Source: Hydractinia symbiolongicarpus (lineage: Eukaryota > Cnidaria > Hydrozoa > Anthoathecata > Hydractiniidae). From it: a stretch of DNA of 64,000 nt. A program made the position numbers and the translations under genes. Below the pieces are notes generated by a model. It saw only the letters and a program-made list of their open reading frames with translations. It was not told the origin of the DNA and did no database searches. Numbering within the stretch: position 1 is the first letter of the stretch; the number at the start of each line of letters is the position of its first letter. The stretch lies in contig NC_079878.1 in NCBI RefSeq assembly GCF_029227915.1, positions 682,001 through 746,000 on the forward strand. The letters run 5' to 3'. Positions 1-11,699 of this stretch are shown piece after piece.

Positions 1-243
1 GAAAACTGTATTTTGGAAGCTGTTGAGATTGCGTTAAGATCTCAGCATAATGACGAATATGCTGGCACTGGCAGTTTTATTGTTGGTACATCAACAGGTA
101 ATCAAAGAATCGAATCTTTTTGGTCACAACTTTCAAAAGACAGACCAAGTTGGTGGAGGTTATTTTTTAGAGAACTTGCAGACTGGAAACTAGATAAAAA
201 AAGCAATCTCGTATTACGCTTCTGTGACCGTATAAGAATATAG
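1..243 (+). pseudogene. C-terminal fragment of a transposon-type integrase-like protein
   Basis: The frame is open from the window edge to a stop at 241-243 (about 80 codons), so the N-terminal part lies outside. The segment GTSTGNQRIESFW, followed by a WW..FF..L pattern, resembles the region after the DDE core in an integrase-like family that is multi-copy in cnidarian and fish genomes. That assignment is from memory. The reading frame stops soon after the pattern, and no further coding similarity is seen to 360. Whether this is the end of an intact upstream gene or a remnant cannot be decided here. Confidence 0.45.
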
Positions 244-439
244 CTTGGAATTTCGCAAAGTTTTTCCGCGAAAAATCTAATTTTGTAGAAACGTTATGCC
301 CCTGTAAGGATTTATGCAAACTCTACTGGGTACAAAATTTCCTATGCGCAGAGCCCGGGGTGTGCTATTTATTCATAAACAAGATCTGGATAAATTCATA
401 TATTAAGGACCAGATTCAGTCTGAGAAATTTTCGAGCTT

Positions 440-645
440 ATGGAAGAGAAGTGTTTCGCACTTGGAAGAGAAGTGTTTCGCACGTGAAGAGAAGTGTTTC
501 GAACGGAAGAGAACTTTGGGTATCAAAGTGGGGGAAGTTTTTTATACAGAAGAGAAGTGTTTTTATACAGAAGAGAAGTGTTGTTATACAGAAGAGAAGT
601 GCTTTGACTCAGAAGAGAAGTGTTTTTATTGAGAAGAGAAGTGAG
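440..645 (+). repeat. Minisatellite, about 21-bp units with GAAGAGAAGTG core
   Basis: The core GAAGAGAAGTG recurs eight times. The first three units carry TTTCGCAC-like tails and the later ones TTTTTATACA-like tails, with a diverged stretch at about 505-540. Several frames are open only because the unit is about 21 bp, so the overlapping short ORFs are not taken as genes. Confidence 0.85.
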
Positions 646-884
646 CCATAGGGGCCATCGTATTTTACAGCTATAAAAAAAACCGAAAAAAAATTTTTTT
701 TTTTTAGAAAATAGATTAAAAAAGTAGCGAATTCATCATAAAAAAAGTAATTATTTATAAACAGTTTGTCTAGACATCTATGTAGAGTATAATTTTTAAT
801 TTCTTGTACCTTGACCTTTTGACTAGTCCGTCATTACACGCCATTTTTCAAAAATTGCAGGGATTGAGCTTATTATTATTATTA

Positions 885-3343
885 CTGGTCGATTAGGCCC
901 GTGGAAAAATCCACTTAGGCAGAAAAACAATTAAAAAGTTCTGTCATTTGAATTTTGATGACATCGGCAAATATTTCAGTATATCGAATATGCCTTTTAC
1001 TAAAAAAAAATAATCTGAAAATGCATAAAAGGAAAGTATATAAGTCATAATTTAACAAAAAAGTTCTTAAAATCTAACACAAAATATCAAATGTCAAATT
1101 GCATGAAATCCTCCCAACAAAACTTCAGACAAAATATGAAAAACAACGGCGTGCAAGGTGTAAAATCTAGTTAGTAGAAAGTTACAACATTGACAGTCAC
1201 AACCCAGACAGTTACGACAACAATAATAATAATGTCAGAAATAACACATATCTCAAATATGTATACATCTTATTATGTGATTATGTTGAAAACCTTCAAT
1301 ATTTTAATTTGAAGTGTCGAAAAGAAAGGCTTGCAACAGTAAGCACAGATCTATGAAATAAGTTCTTTACGCATTTTAAACATTGTCTTTTCCCTAAATG
1401 CTTATACAACAATACAACCTGAACAATATCAAAAAGCCAAACTTAAACAAACACAAAACACCTAAAAGCAAAAAGTTAAACTTTGAAAAATCATTTATTC
1501 GGTTGCATACCATCCTCTCCCGCAAAAATATGCACAAAATGTAAAAATTAACCGGTTAACAAAACAATTTTTTGTCTAATGATCCGTACTGACTTTACCA
1601 AACATTTTAACCTGAAATGTCGAAAAAGCAATGAGCAAGGAGTAAATTTCAAATCAACAAAAATCATTATTTTGAAAACATTGTATATATATATGGTCCT
1701 TCCTCACAAAAGTTTACAATAAATGTAGAACACAAAGGTTTATGAGGAGCAAATCAAAATATGAACAAAAATCAGTTCAATTGGCATGTTCTGTATTGTC
1801 TTCAGCCATAAAATCTTCCACAAAATTGATATGAAACCCATTAAATTCAACTCAGAAAAAGCAGTCATTTAAGTGCATACAAAAATACAACTTGTAGAAT
1901 ATCAAATTATTATTTTTAGTATATATAATTGCATATGGTCCTCCCTCACAACAGTTAAATTTTTGCACTAAATTTGCAACACAAAATACAAATTCTAAAT
2001 AATTCCTATGGTTTTCCTCAAAAGTTTAATCAAAATATAAAAGATGAGAGGTGAACGACAAAATCAAAGTTTGCAGAATTTAATTATTTTGGTATATATA
2101 TGTCTATTGATATATGCCCTTTATAACAATATTTCAATCCAAAATGTGAAAAAGAAAAGCAGTTTGCAACAAAATCAGTTATTCTGATGATATTGCATAC
2201 ACTTTTTCTCCACAAAAGTTTAAAAAAAGAATGGTTGTAGGAAATACTTCTGATTCAACAAAAATCAGTATTTGCATCTTGTACTCATTAAATATTACCC
2301 AAAATTTCAAAAAACTGTCATTTGGAACGCATCAAGCATCAAATTTATACATAGAGAGGGATCAGTCATTTCGGATGTTGTACAGAGTCCTGCCCGGTAA
2401 GAATTTCTACAAAATATAAAAAAAACACAAGTTTTTTCGGTGTTGTACTCCATCAAAAAAGTTGTAACTTTTCTTAATTGAGACAAAATGCCATAAACAA
2501 AAACATTTTAGTCAGAACATCTAGAACAACAAAAATCACTACACTTAAGGTACCAGAATTACTATATACATGTTAAATAAAAATCGTTTCGTCATATTGC
2601 ATGTAGCCGATGTATATAAGTTTAGTTACACAAAATGTGAAAAATACATTATTTGCATACACAAATTGTGAAAAATACATTATTTGCTTAAAAACAGTCC
2701 TTAAACTCTTCTTAAATATTATGTAATACTTTTTTAAAAGTTGTTGTGGCTTGTTAATTTAAGCTTAAAATGTCAATTAAAATAAGTTACAGTCACATTC
2801 TTAGCAAAGATTAGCTTACATGTAAAAAGCAACATAAAACTGAAGCTAACATAAGGTAGCTACAGCAGCTAATAGCTGGTCACTTAAATATAAACTGGAG
2901 ACTTAGCTAGGTATAAAGAACATGGCTACATATTTATAAATTCCTAGCTACCTAGCTAGTTGTTGTTGGTGTGGTTGATGCTAGCTAACAAACATAATAT
3001 CATCAAAACTTTAAAAAACATAAACAAACCTTACAGAAACCTTTCTATACTTCATTTATATACCATGCCCCTTTTTAAATGCTTTTGTAAAGATTTATTT
3101 TGAAGGCAAGAGAAGACAAATGCTTAAAAAGGACAGCCATCTTTTTTGCAAACACAATTTTCGGTACTTTGTGCTAGAACTTCATTTAACAAACCACACA
3201 AAACTCGCGGCTTTTCACGACAAAGAAGACATATTTTTTTCGGCAACATCAAAGATTTTTTTCGGCAACATCAAAGGAAAATGACGATATCAACTTTGCC
3301 TGTTACAGACACACAGACACCCTCTCCGTATTATTATAAGAGA
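885..3343 (-). mobile_element. Non-autonomous Helitron-like element, about 2.46 kb
   Basis: On the minus strand the element starts TCTCTTATAATAATACGG (3343 downward). It ends with a CCCGTGGAAAAATCCAC-type hairpin at about 895-912 followed by CGACCAG|T, a one-base variant of the CTAG|T end of the other copies. The interior is AT-rich with no convincing ORF. About 1500-2230 holds a degenerate tandem motif of the type ATATGGTCCTYCCTCACAA. The 5' end abuts the 3' CTAG of the next element (3344). No Rep/helicase gene is present. Confidence 0.5.
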
Positions 3344-3932
3344 CTAGTCGATAAATCCCGTGGAGTAATCCACTTAGGCAGAAGGACAATGGAAAAATAG
3401 GTTGTTTTAGTTTTTTTGCTGACATCGGCAGTGCAAATACAAAATAAATATATTTTTTTAGAAATTTGTATACCTGTTGCCTTCATCGTATAGATCTTGA
3501 AATGCTGATCAAGAAAATGTATATGATCATGTATCTTTGACAAACGGTTGCAGAGATATCAAGGTTTAAAGGTTTTTTGATGACGTCATCAAACCGTCCA
3601 TTCCGAAACGGATTTGGGGACCCAGGTTTGGAAAACTTACCCAAATTGGTCCCAGGTTGTCCCTAGTTACCCACGCGGTGAAAAAACATTGACGTCACCA
3701 CCTTGTTTCCAAGTTATTTGGCCTCAAAGTTTTAAGTGCATTGTAATGGCTTCACTAATCTTAATTAACTTTCCGTTGACGTCAATACTCTTTTATCGGT
3801 AAAGTTTGGTAAATTACAGAACAATTTTATAGGCGATGTTTTATAGAATTTGTTAAAGAAAATTTTGAAGAATGTAATCCACTTTGCAAAAGTGACAGAC
3901 AGACACACGGAACTGGCGTATTATTATATAGA
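3344..3932 (-). mobile_element. Non-autonomous Helitron-like element, 589 bp
   Basis: On the minus strand it begins A|TCTATATAATAATACGCC and ends with a hairpin built on GTGGA/TCCAC followed by ATCGACTAG|T. TC start, 3' hairpin, CTAG end and an A|T insertion point are the Helitron hallmarks. A near-full copy in the opposite orientation lies at 48332-48919. Internal phrases such as GATGACGTCATCAAA are shared with that copy. There is no coding capacity. Confidence 0.65.
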
Positions 3933-4099
3933 TTATTCCGAATATTTATGCAGGATATAGCCACTTCAGTGTTGGAAACACTGTTATCAATGTGGGTCTG
4001 TGTTTGGTATGTATACATTAAGTATACAGTGTTCGGTATGTATACATTAAGTATACAGTCCCTCATATGGCATGGGTTTACACTTAGCTGTAGTGAAGA

Positions 4100-4190
4100 C
4101 ACTTGCTAAATATAGCTGCGCTGTGGACCGAACCACGGACCTTGTGAGTACAAAGCGAACGCAATAACCACATGGCCACACGGCACACCA
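4100..4190 (-). mobile_element. tRNA-derived SINE fragment
   Basis: The minus strand reads TGGCCATGTGGTTATTGCG (A-box-like), then GTCCGTGGTTCGGTCC (B-box-like), at pol III promoter spacing. The anticodon arm does not fold cleanly, so a pseudo-tRNA or SINE head fits better than a functional tRNA. Downstream, 4735-4880 matches the 3' body of a second SINE type (see 15217) in minus orientation. Confidence 0.45.
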
Positions 4191-5372
4191 TTGTTGAATC
4201 GCTTCGTAGCCCCTTTAGGTAACACTTTCGGAATACTAGGTACAAATATTCTTTATTTTGTACCAGTATTTAGATTAGAACGACCTTTGCTATGATACAA
4301 GATTGTAGACAAAATTTGTAGTTATGCACATTGAACTACGTTTTAAATGCTGCAATTATAATTTGTGTGTTATAAATTGTGGTCGTTACAGTCTTGATTG
4401 TTTATTTATCTGGTTGCTATAACTATTATTGAACCGACAAATTTAAAATAAGAACTTACACAGCTGAAGAAGTAAACTCTATTGCTCTAACTGGAGTTCA
4501 GGTTGTGTTCATTTAATGAAAATTGTTGGGAGAAACATTAGTTCGTTTGGTGCATGCGTACTACAATTTTATTCTTCTACTAAAAGCGTTTTAGCAATCA
4601 GAAACGATCTATTACAGATTACAACGAGGACAAGCTATGAAAATGGCCTGTTTTAAAAAAAACAGGTAACCAAAGAATTCTGCATTTAGTAAAAAACTAC
4701 ACCCCCATATGAATAAGTAGGGAAGTAAGGAACGGGAAGTTTGACGTTTCTAGCGATGTAACCCTAACGGTTGGCTCTTCCTCCCCTCATACTGTAACTA
4801 TGTTACATTACCGCTAAGATAAGTATGTATATATTGCCCTAACTTACTTGTCTGACACACAGGCCGGTTCACCATCAGTTAATGTTTTCAAATTTGACTA
4901 ACAACATTACAATCAAGGTACGCCAGCGTACGAGCTTGGATTTTACTTTTACAAAATGTCCCCATGTTGCGGCATGATAAAAGAAGTTTATGTAAATGTT
5001 TGTTGTCTTTACAGCCATGTTTGTTTCGAAATATTTACACAGTAAAAGTGAAAATTGCTGCTACAATAAGAATTTTTCACAAAAAATATACGTTTAACCA
5101 GCATTTTCCGTAAAGAAAAAAAAATTGTTGCTTTGACTAGTCAAAAATATGGTTTCGGAGATGGTACGAAAAATGTCGCTAAAAAATTACGGAAATATGA
5201 CTTTTTTCTGTCGTTCTCTTCATCAGGTAATATAGGCATCTAGGTATTCCTAACGTGAAACTTTAGCCGTTAATATCTTAATTACTCGTTTTATCCGAAA
5301 ATATTCCTCGTGCTATGTTATTCTAGTTACGTTTTTTCTACTTTTAATACTCTCCACCGCAGCGTCATTCAT
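4191..5372. other. Non-coding stretch with SINE fragment
   Basis: No supported gene. About 4735-4880 (the region around CCTAACGGTTGGCTCTTCC) matches, in reverse, the body of the SINE at 15217-15478. The rest is AT-rich without a clear signal. The part nearest 5372 is the 3' flank of family member A. Confidence 0.5.
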
Positions 5373-5831
5373 TCATCGAGCAAGTGGTACAACACTACTC
5401 AACAATTTTTGTTCATTTCTGCTCAGTTTTTTGTCTCGGTGATACTCCGTACTACTTAACAGAAGTGGCAGTTTTGAAATAGTAGGCATGTAATCATTTT
5501 CCAGTTCGTGACTTAACTGTCGATAAGCGCATTTCTCTGAATACGAAATTTTACGAGTATTTTTTTCATCTTTAAAGTACAAAGGCACAGTGTTGCTTCT
5601 TGTGCGTTGATTTTTATTTGACTGGATTATATCCCATTGTTTTACTTTTCTATCACTGTTAGCATTCCCATTTTTGTTGAATTTTTTGCCTCTATAGTTG
5701 ATTTGTTTTTCTTTTTGACTCTGGTTTTTCTTTCTTTCATCTTCAGCATTTACACCGTCATCACCATCATCACTATGTGTCCGTTCAATGTTATAACAAC
5801 ACAACAAAAGTATCCTTGCAACATCTCGCAT
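5373..5831 (-). CDS. Small unrecognised protein, family member A (152 aa)
   Basis: Single-exon frame on the minus strand; I do not recognise the family. It has a short hydrophobic N-terminus with a Cys pair (RILLLCCY, residues 6-13), a Lys/Asn/Asp-rich linker (about 20-75), RSNTVP at 78-83, RKISYSE at 93-99, AYRQL near 102-106 and an LSRNEQKLL tail near 137-144. RSNTVP fits the mode-1 14-3-3 pattern RSx[ST]xP and RKIS fits a basophilic-kinase pattern; both roles are inference. The tail reads SSV where most relatives have RRV. Four intact paralogues and a pseudogene lie on the same strand within 40 kb, and conservation among them argues that this is a real gene. Its upstream flank carries an X-box-like sequence at 5969-5981 and an ATTGG (CCAAT) motif at 5950-5954. 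Confidence 0.7.
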   Translation of the reverse strand: MRDVARILLLCCYNIERTHSDDGDDGVNAEDERKKNQSQKEKQINYRGKKFNKNGNANSDRKVKQWDIIQSNKNQRTRSNTVPLYFKDEKNTRKISYSEKCAYRQLSHELENDYMPTISKLPLLLSSTEYHRDKKLSRNEQKLLSSVVPLAR

Positions 5832-5968
5832 ATTGGTTATGTCACTTTATGTTGTCAGTACTACTAGCTACGGTCTCTACATGCCTTGAATGGTTAAGCC
5901 ATTATTAAACTTTAATCTCCGTGCAGAAAAAAATGTATTAAAAAAATAAATTGGATTTGAAGTTCGTT

Positions 5969-5981
5969 GTTGCTAAGTAAT
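5969..5981 (-). promoter_or_regulatory. X-box-like (RFX) element upstream of member A
   Basis: The plus strand reads GTTGCTAAGTAAT, two bases from the pattern GTTRCC-N-RGYAAC. It lies about 138-150 bp before the ATG of member A and next to ATTGGATTTGAAG, which is also found in similar form upstream of member C. The regulatory role is inferred from motif and position. Confidence 0.35.
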
Positions 5982-6691
5982 CGAGATTGCTGTGCAACGG
6001 GATTTCTAGACATTATTTTATTATTCGTGTTTTCTTTATATTGACAATAGATAATTTTAGTAGGTAAGATTGTAAATTAGAAAATTATACCTGTCTTGAA
6101 AAATAAATTCTCGTGTGCTTGTTGTTGTTGCTGTTGTTGTTGTTAATTTATTTATTGTCGGTTATATGTACAAAAAATACAATAGCTCTTATTAAAGTGC
6201 TAATTCAAACCGACATATAGACAGAAATATGAATACTATAAAAATAAAGTAAGTGATATCAAAAGATAAACAAATAAAATTTTTATGTTATTGTGAACAG
6301 ACATCACAAGAACAATGCTGGCCATTCCAAAATTTTATCATTTTCTTAAAAATATTCAAAGATTCTGCTGTTTTCATATGATTGGGTAATTTTTCCATAT
6401 ATTTCGACCTAAGGAAGTTAAACTTTTAGTTCCGAAACTTCTCGTATTTATTCTTGGAACCTTGAGATTATTGACATTTTGTGATCTGACAGGTCTTTCA
6501 CTTGTTGGAAATCGAAAATGTCATAAATGTATGAAGGGTTAAGGTTCTGCAAAGATTTGTAAATTTCTTTACATAGCGTTTTAAGGCTGTAAACACTCAT
6601 GAAGTTCCTTCCTGAAAGTGCTTTCGGTAATCCTCCTCGGTAGAGTTAACAACCTTCTTCTTCAAATCCTACCAATTAGGCATTTGCGCTA
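5982..6691. other. Non-coding stretch with GTT microsatellite
   Basis: No gene seen. A short (GTT)n run sits at about 6120-6144, followed by AT-rich sequence without a supported frame. Confidence 0.5.
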
Positions 6692-6885
6692 TCTCTTTGA
6701 TAATAGCCGTCGACTGTCTGTGTGTTTGCGAAAGCGGCGTCCCGTAACGGAAACACGAAGTTTTTAGAATACGCACGAATATCAAAAGCGATATATTTTT
6801 ATCCACTTTTTTGCGACGGGTAAATTTAAAGGACGAGCGAACGCGACGGGCGACCCCGTGGATTTTTCCACGGGTTAACGACTAG
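6692..6885 (+). mobile_element. Non-autonomous Helitron-like element, 194 bp
   Basis: Starts A|TCTCTTTGATAATAGCCGT, has the hairpin CCCGTGGATTTTTCCACGGG at about 6855-6874 and ends ACGACTAG|T. The next element begins at the very next base. Confidence 0.6.
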
Positions 6886-7013
6886 TCTATATTATAATAC
6901 CCGCATACGTCCGTCCGTCCGTCTGTCTGTCTGTCACGCAAAATGGTAGCTTAGCTGCGCAAGTAGCGAGACGCACGCAATATGCGGTATAACAAGGACG
7001 GGCTAACGACTAG
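6886..7013 (+). mobile_element. Non-autonomous Helitron-like element, 128 bp, tandem with previous
   Basis: Starts TCTATATTATAATACCCG directly after the CTAG of the preceding element and ends GGCTAACGACTAG|T. The 3' hairpin arm seen in other copies is missing. The interior (CGCAAAATGGTAGCTTAGCT) matches copies at 26311, 34857 and 46090. Confidence 0.6.
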
Positions 7014-7699
7014 TTTAATATATTCTCGCTAAATTTACTGGAGCTGTCCCATCGCGATTTAAATTCTCGCATCATAGTTTCACTCCACCTTGTTCTGCCT
7101 GAGAATTTACAAGTAGCTACTAAACTTTTACTATTTTTGTGGTGTGTTGCGCAGAAGATTACCACTTTTTTTCACTTATTATTTAAACAAATGTGTTTTT
7201 ATAAATCTTGAAAATTGGGATACTAAAAAAACACCGGCGTATCTTAGCATGCCAAAAACGTTCTCGATCTGTTTGAATGTCATTACTGCATTTTAACTTG
7301 CGGTTCAACTTTATCTCTTGACATCATTTGGTATTTGCTATTAGAACAACATCTACAAAATATACAAGCAAAAACAGTTGTCAAGTTTACGAACGATTTA
7401 TGACATCAAATCAACACCAAAAATATAAAACTGTTGCCGATTTTAAAAGTCGGATTTTTAATATGATGTTATAAACAGTATGGTAAACTAACCGAATTGT
7501 GCGCTGTCTCCTAAACGGCAGCCGATAGCATTTTTTTCTGACCAACGTTCATTTAGATGGCGAAAATAAACTTTATCTTTCTGGAATATCAAAAATTAAT
7601 TTATGTACGGTATGCATAAAACTTGAAAGGAATTTCTATAGAATCAGAAACTGTGCAGAAAATAGACCAGCAAATCAAATTGGTTTGGTTGTTTTAATC

Positions 7700-8038
7700 T
7701 TAATTTTTACCCGTTAAAGGAATGCCATAGTTTAACCTTATGTATTCCTTGGATACGATGCTTGCTCTTTTTCCAACGCTTAATATTATACCTGGAAACA
7801 ACTCGGACGAGTTTGTCAGATTATCAATAATCGGAAGCGAGAAGTAGTTGCATTTGAATTTGGGATTTTCCTTCATAATTTTTGAAGAAAATTTTAAATA
7901 AATTTTTTTGGATATTTGAATTATAGAAGTGTTGGCCCGTGGAAAATGCAACGGAGGATCGCACGTCGTACCCCCATTGCTATTCCATGCATCGTTTCCC
8001 GCTTGTAACATAAAGAAATCAAATTTACTTAAACCAGG
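7700..8038 (-). CDS. Possible exon of an unrecognised gene
   Basis: An open minus-strand frame gives about 110 residues with a protein-like composition, including CDPPLHFP, DNLTNS and a C-terminal YIRLNYGIPLTG. A possible donor (CGG|GTAAAA) follows LTG at about 7707. No upstream acceptor or start exon was identified and I cannot name a domain. The closing YIRLNYG recalls the LRLHYAE segment of the gene at 15490-17956, but the similarity is slight. It could be a decayed exon or chance. Confidence 0.25.
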   Translation of the reverse strand, partial: PGLSKFDFFMLQAGNDAWNSNGGTTCDPPLHFPRANTSIIQISKKIYLKFSSKIMKENPKFKCNYFSLPIIDNLTNSSELFPGIILSVGKRASIVSKEYIRLNYGIPLTGKN

Positions 8039-8163
8039 GTTATTTACTGTAATTATAGGTCCGAGTATAATCGCGTATACGATTACTAGACCACAGTGGT
8101 TAAATTAATTATAGCTAAAAATAGATATAATTAACATAAGTTTTAATATAAGTGGTGTCAAAT

Positions 8164-8249
8164 CAACCTCGTCCCCAGGACCTCTTTTCGCTTTCTTCGC
8201 GCCATCCCCGATATCAAAAAAGCGAAAAGAGGTCCTGGGGACGAGGTTG
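8164..8249. mobile_element. MITE of the CAACCTCG family, 86 bp, 9-bp target duplication
   Basis: Perfect 31-bp terminal inverted repeats (8164-8194 and 8219-8249) begin CAACCTCGTCCCCAGG. The direct repeat GTGTCAAAT flanks it at 8155-8163 and 8250-8258. It is the best-preserved copy of a family with further members at 20222, 42397, 49946, 51365 and 52135. Confidence 0.85.
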
Positions 8250-8816
8250 GTGTCAAATAACTCGTGTCTTATGGTGATCCTATGACAGCCCTAACGTTGT
8301 TTCCTCTTAAAGTAATTATAAGAAAATGCATGACATTTTTATGTTGACTGAAAATATATATTGATTAATGTGCCTGTTGTCTTACACATATTCTGTCAGC
8401 ATTTATGTTTTAGTTGCAAAACTTCATATCTTTTTCCTCAAAAGTCATGTTGATTGTAAGCGTTGGTTTTTATCCGGCTTAAACCCAGTGGGTTTGGTAA
8501 AAAGGAACACAAATCTATTTTAGGTACTGATGTTCATAGCATGGTGTTTACTATACGGCATCAATCTTTTAACATATAATAATTTTTAAGAAACTTAAAA
8601 ACGGTTCTGAAAGTGAAAATTTTAAATTATATAGAAGTGGAAGTATTCTGGTTGATATGCAAGCTTCCTGATGAGAAGGCCAGGATGTTTGCTACGAAAA
8701 CACTTTTTTATAATTTTGGCTCAGCTAGGTGAATTGGTTATTTCTAAATTTGATGAAAAATGAAAGTAAAATATATTAATGGTGCTGTTTTTGTGGCGTG
8801 ACATCATTAATGTTTA

Positions 8817-8925
8817 AGGTCGATTTTCACGAGGCAAATTAAATGAGAGACAAAATAAATCTGAGCATGCGCATCTTCATTTGTTTTGATTTTATATCGA
8901 AAAAATCCACTTTTCCAAAAAGAGA
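8817..8925. repeat. Diverged relative of the 44750-44908 inverted-repeat element
   Basis: GGTCGATTTTCACGAGGC, CTGAGCATGCGCA and TTTGTTTTGATTTT occur in the same order as in the left arm and loop of the element at 44750-44908. The right arm is not recognisable. Confidence 0.45.
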
Positions 8926-11197
8926 AAAAATTCCTATATTTTAATAGCGAAATAATACGCTGTAAATTTTTAACCAATCAGAACGCAATTATTAGTGTTT
9001 ATTAACTCATTACAATAAAGACTCCAAAATAACTGTTCTATTTTTAATTCAGTGATTTAATTTCGCAACATGTTTTTTTGGTTCTCGTGGTTTTCTAGAA
9101 GATATTTTGCAGCTAATTCGCTTTTAAATTTGCTATTTATAATTTGTTACTAAAAATCCACCTTTACGAATTAGCAAGCCGAGACATCACATTGACCCTC
9201 TAATTGTATTTTTGGATATTACCAGGATATTGAATCGTCACTCCAATTGAAAATGTTGTTATTACCTAGGATACCTATTTTTTTAATTTGAGATGACTAT
9301 CAATTTAAATTTCTTGAGGAAACCACAAAATAAAATAAAATCTGTACCAATTTAATCAGCAGATCATAAAACATTTTATAATTGGAAATTAAAGATGACC
9401 CAAATCCAACCGTTTGATTTGATAGGTAGGTGCAGAAACTTTCGCGAATTTCGCAAATTTTGGTCAAAATCGCGAAAGTTAATGGTCGCCAAATTTTTCA
9501 AGGTCATCGATTCGCAAAAGTTCACAAAATCTTTTAATATGGCTTATTTGCGCAATATTATGTTCGCAAAATGCACTCAAAGTATACAAAAAACGAAGGG
9601 TTCTAACATCGTTTTAGTAAGCACGGATAATAAAACTCCTTGATGATGAAATCGCAAAGCTTTTTAACTAATAACACAGATCTAACGTGACTCCCTTGAC
9701 TCCTGCCTCTTTAAATTCGAGAAACTTTTTAGGTAGGCTTGTAACATAAAAGTTAGCCATTTTCTAGAGTTTCTATCAAAGGTCAAAATGTAGCTATCAA
9801 GCAAGAAAAAAGTCGAACATGAATAGATATGACCGTCAAATTTGATGATAATAGTGATAGTGATAACTTTTAACCATTAAATTGTTTACGAATCATTAAG
9901 TTTTCTTTAAAAAGCTTTTTTTTTAATTTTTATTTGAGATCATTTCGGAAGTTTAAAATTTTGGACTACAAAAAACTTTGGACAGTAATATTTTTATATA
10001 CATCTTCTGTCGAAAAAAATTTTGGTTTTTTTGCACTTAAAGATGCTACGAAACGATTCAATAAGTTCAATCCGCGCAATTTCCGAAGAATGGCGTATAA
10101 TTAACGGAACACTCAAAAAGTCAAAGTGCAAGAAATTATACACACTTTAGAACTACATAGACGTCTAGACAACCTGTTTGTGAATAACGAATTTTTTATG
10201 ATTAATTTCCCACTTTTTTATTTTTATTTTTTAAAAAAGGAAAAAAAAATTTTCAGTATTTTTTTAGCGGTAAAATAAGTTACAGTAAAATATATTAGCT
10301 GTAGCTGTATTTGTTAAAAAATGCTATGTAACTAGCTTTCCACTTCTGAAAAGATTTTAAAGTCATTTTTGTTTTTTAGATTAGCTTTATGTACTAAAAA
10401 ATTTATTTGTTTTTATGCAAAATGTTAAAGGAAATACTAGTTAGCTACAATTTTAGACAAAAATATACAAAGGCACTTTTTTCTTAATTTTTCAGATATG
10501 GACAAACGTGTCAGACAGTCAGCGCTCAGCAGCCGGAAGGCTGTAAATATGCTGTTTTACACACACGTAGGACAGGCAGACAGCAATAAAAAGTTGCTAG
10601 TCACATTATCTAGCACGCTCGCACCCCGAAATAATCCACGTCGGGGCCCATGAAAGCCCTGAAATTCGTACAAAATGGCCATGCTGACGTCAGCAACAAT
10701 TAGCAGATTTTAAGAATTTGGACTTTATTAAATGACCTAAGATCTCTGAACATTGACCACTCTGAACATTGACATGTGACAATTTCAAAATGTGTGAATC
10801 CAATATAAAAATATCCTACGCAATTACTTGTGGTGGCGAACTTCGAAATTAGCTGTCTTGTCTTAGATTATAGCTAGTTCAAAAGCTTTAAAGTTTATTT
10901 TATTAGAAAGTTTGATGAATATCACCAATTTATGTATGAGATTATTTTATGTACAAAGTCGTTCTTAGAGATGAATCAAAAATTCAAAAATGTACGCTAA
11001 GTTTTAATCTGCTGTTAGGAAGGAGGAAGGGGTAGATCACGTGACTTTAAATAGTTACGACATGTCAAACTTCAGGCGAATAAAAATTAGGTTAGACTAT
11101 AATAATTCATAGTTCGAAAAGTAATAATTCAAGGAAGCTGAATTAAAATAAACACATCTCACTAGAGTTTACCGTACAGTTTTTACTTTGTGAGTCT
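8926..11197. other. Long AT-rich stretch without a supported gene
   Basis: I see no gene. The 9395-9643 frame lies in a stretch rich in the motif TTCGCGAA and its variants and looks repetitive rather than coding. About 10500-10690 contains GACAGGCAGACAG and TGCTGACGTCAGCAA, phrases also found in the larger Helitron-like elements, so it may be a decayed copy. Confidence 0.4.
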
Positions 11198-11647
11198 TTA
11201 CTTAGTAATAAAAGGCAAAACTCGTCGCAACACCTCTTTGATCGTTTACGCCTAATTTTTCTTCTGATATAATGGATATATATTTCAGGTGTTAAGTTTG
11301 AACTGTAAATTCTGAATTAATAAAAATGTTATTATCATCTAGATCTTGTGTTAACTGTTTATACGCGCATTTTTTCAAACATGAAATTTTACGACGTTGT
11401 TGTTAAATCTTTACGTTTGAAGATGGTATAGAGTTTCTTCTTGTTAGCTGATTTTTTTAATTTCGTGAGATTCAATCTATTGGTTTGCACTTTCTTTGCA
11501 TTGAGAATTTCCATTATTTTCAATTTCCTTATTATTTTACTTGAAGTTGTTTTCCTTAACTTCTTCATTCTCGGTTATTTTCTCGTCATTTTTACTGTCT
11601 TCACTGTCGTAACAACCTAACAAATTAGGTCTAACCAGTTTTCTCAT
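11198..11647 (-). pseudogene. Pseudogene of the RSxTxP small-protein family
   Basis: From the ATG at 11647 the minus strand reads MRKLVR followed by LLGCYDSEDSKNDEK, nearly the N-terminus of member C, then hits a stop after about 35 codons. Further parts of the family are recognisable in order: a KEIENN segment, RNSIP in place of RSxTxP, RRKISC followed by KKCAYKQL, LDD, and a final VLRRV in a shifted frame ending at 11198-11200. In-frame stops and a frame shift show it is broken. The upstream AATATTCATTATAA is shared with member B. Confidence 0.75.
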
Positions 11648-11699
11648 ATTGTCTTTATGGCTGTGCCGTCTTACGACTCGCTGTTAGTAATAAATGTTA

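Noticed and set aside
4100-4190. Functional tRNA gene
   Set aside because: A and B boxes are present but the anticodon arm does not fold; this and similar loci (35651, 61955) fit SINE heads.
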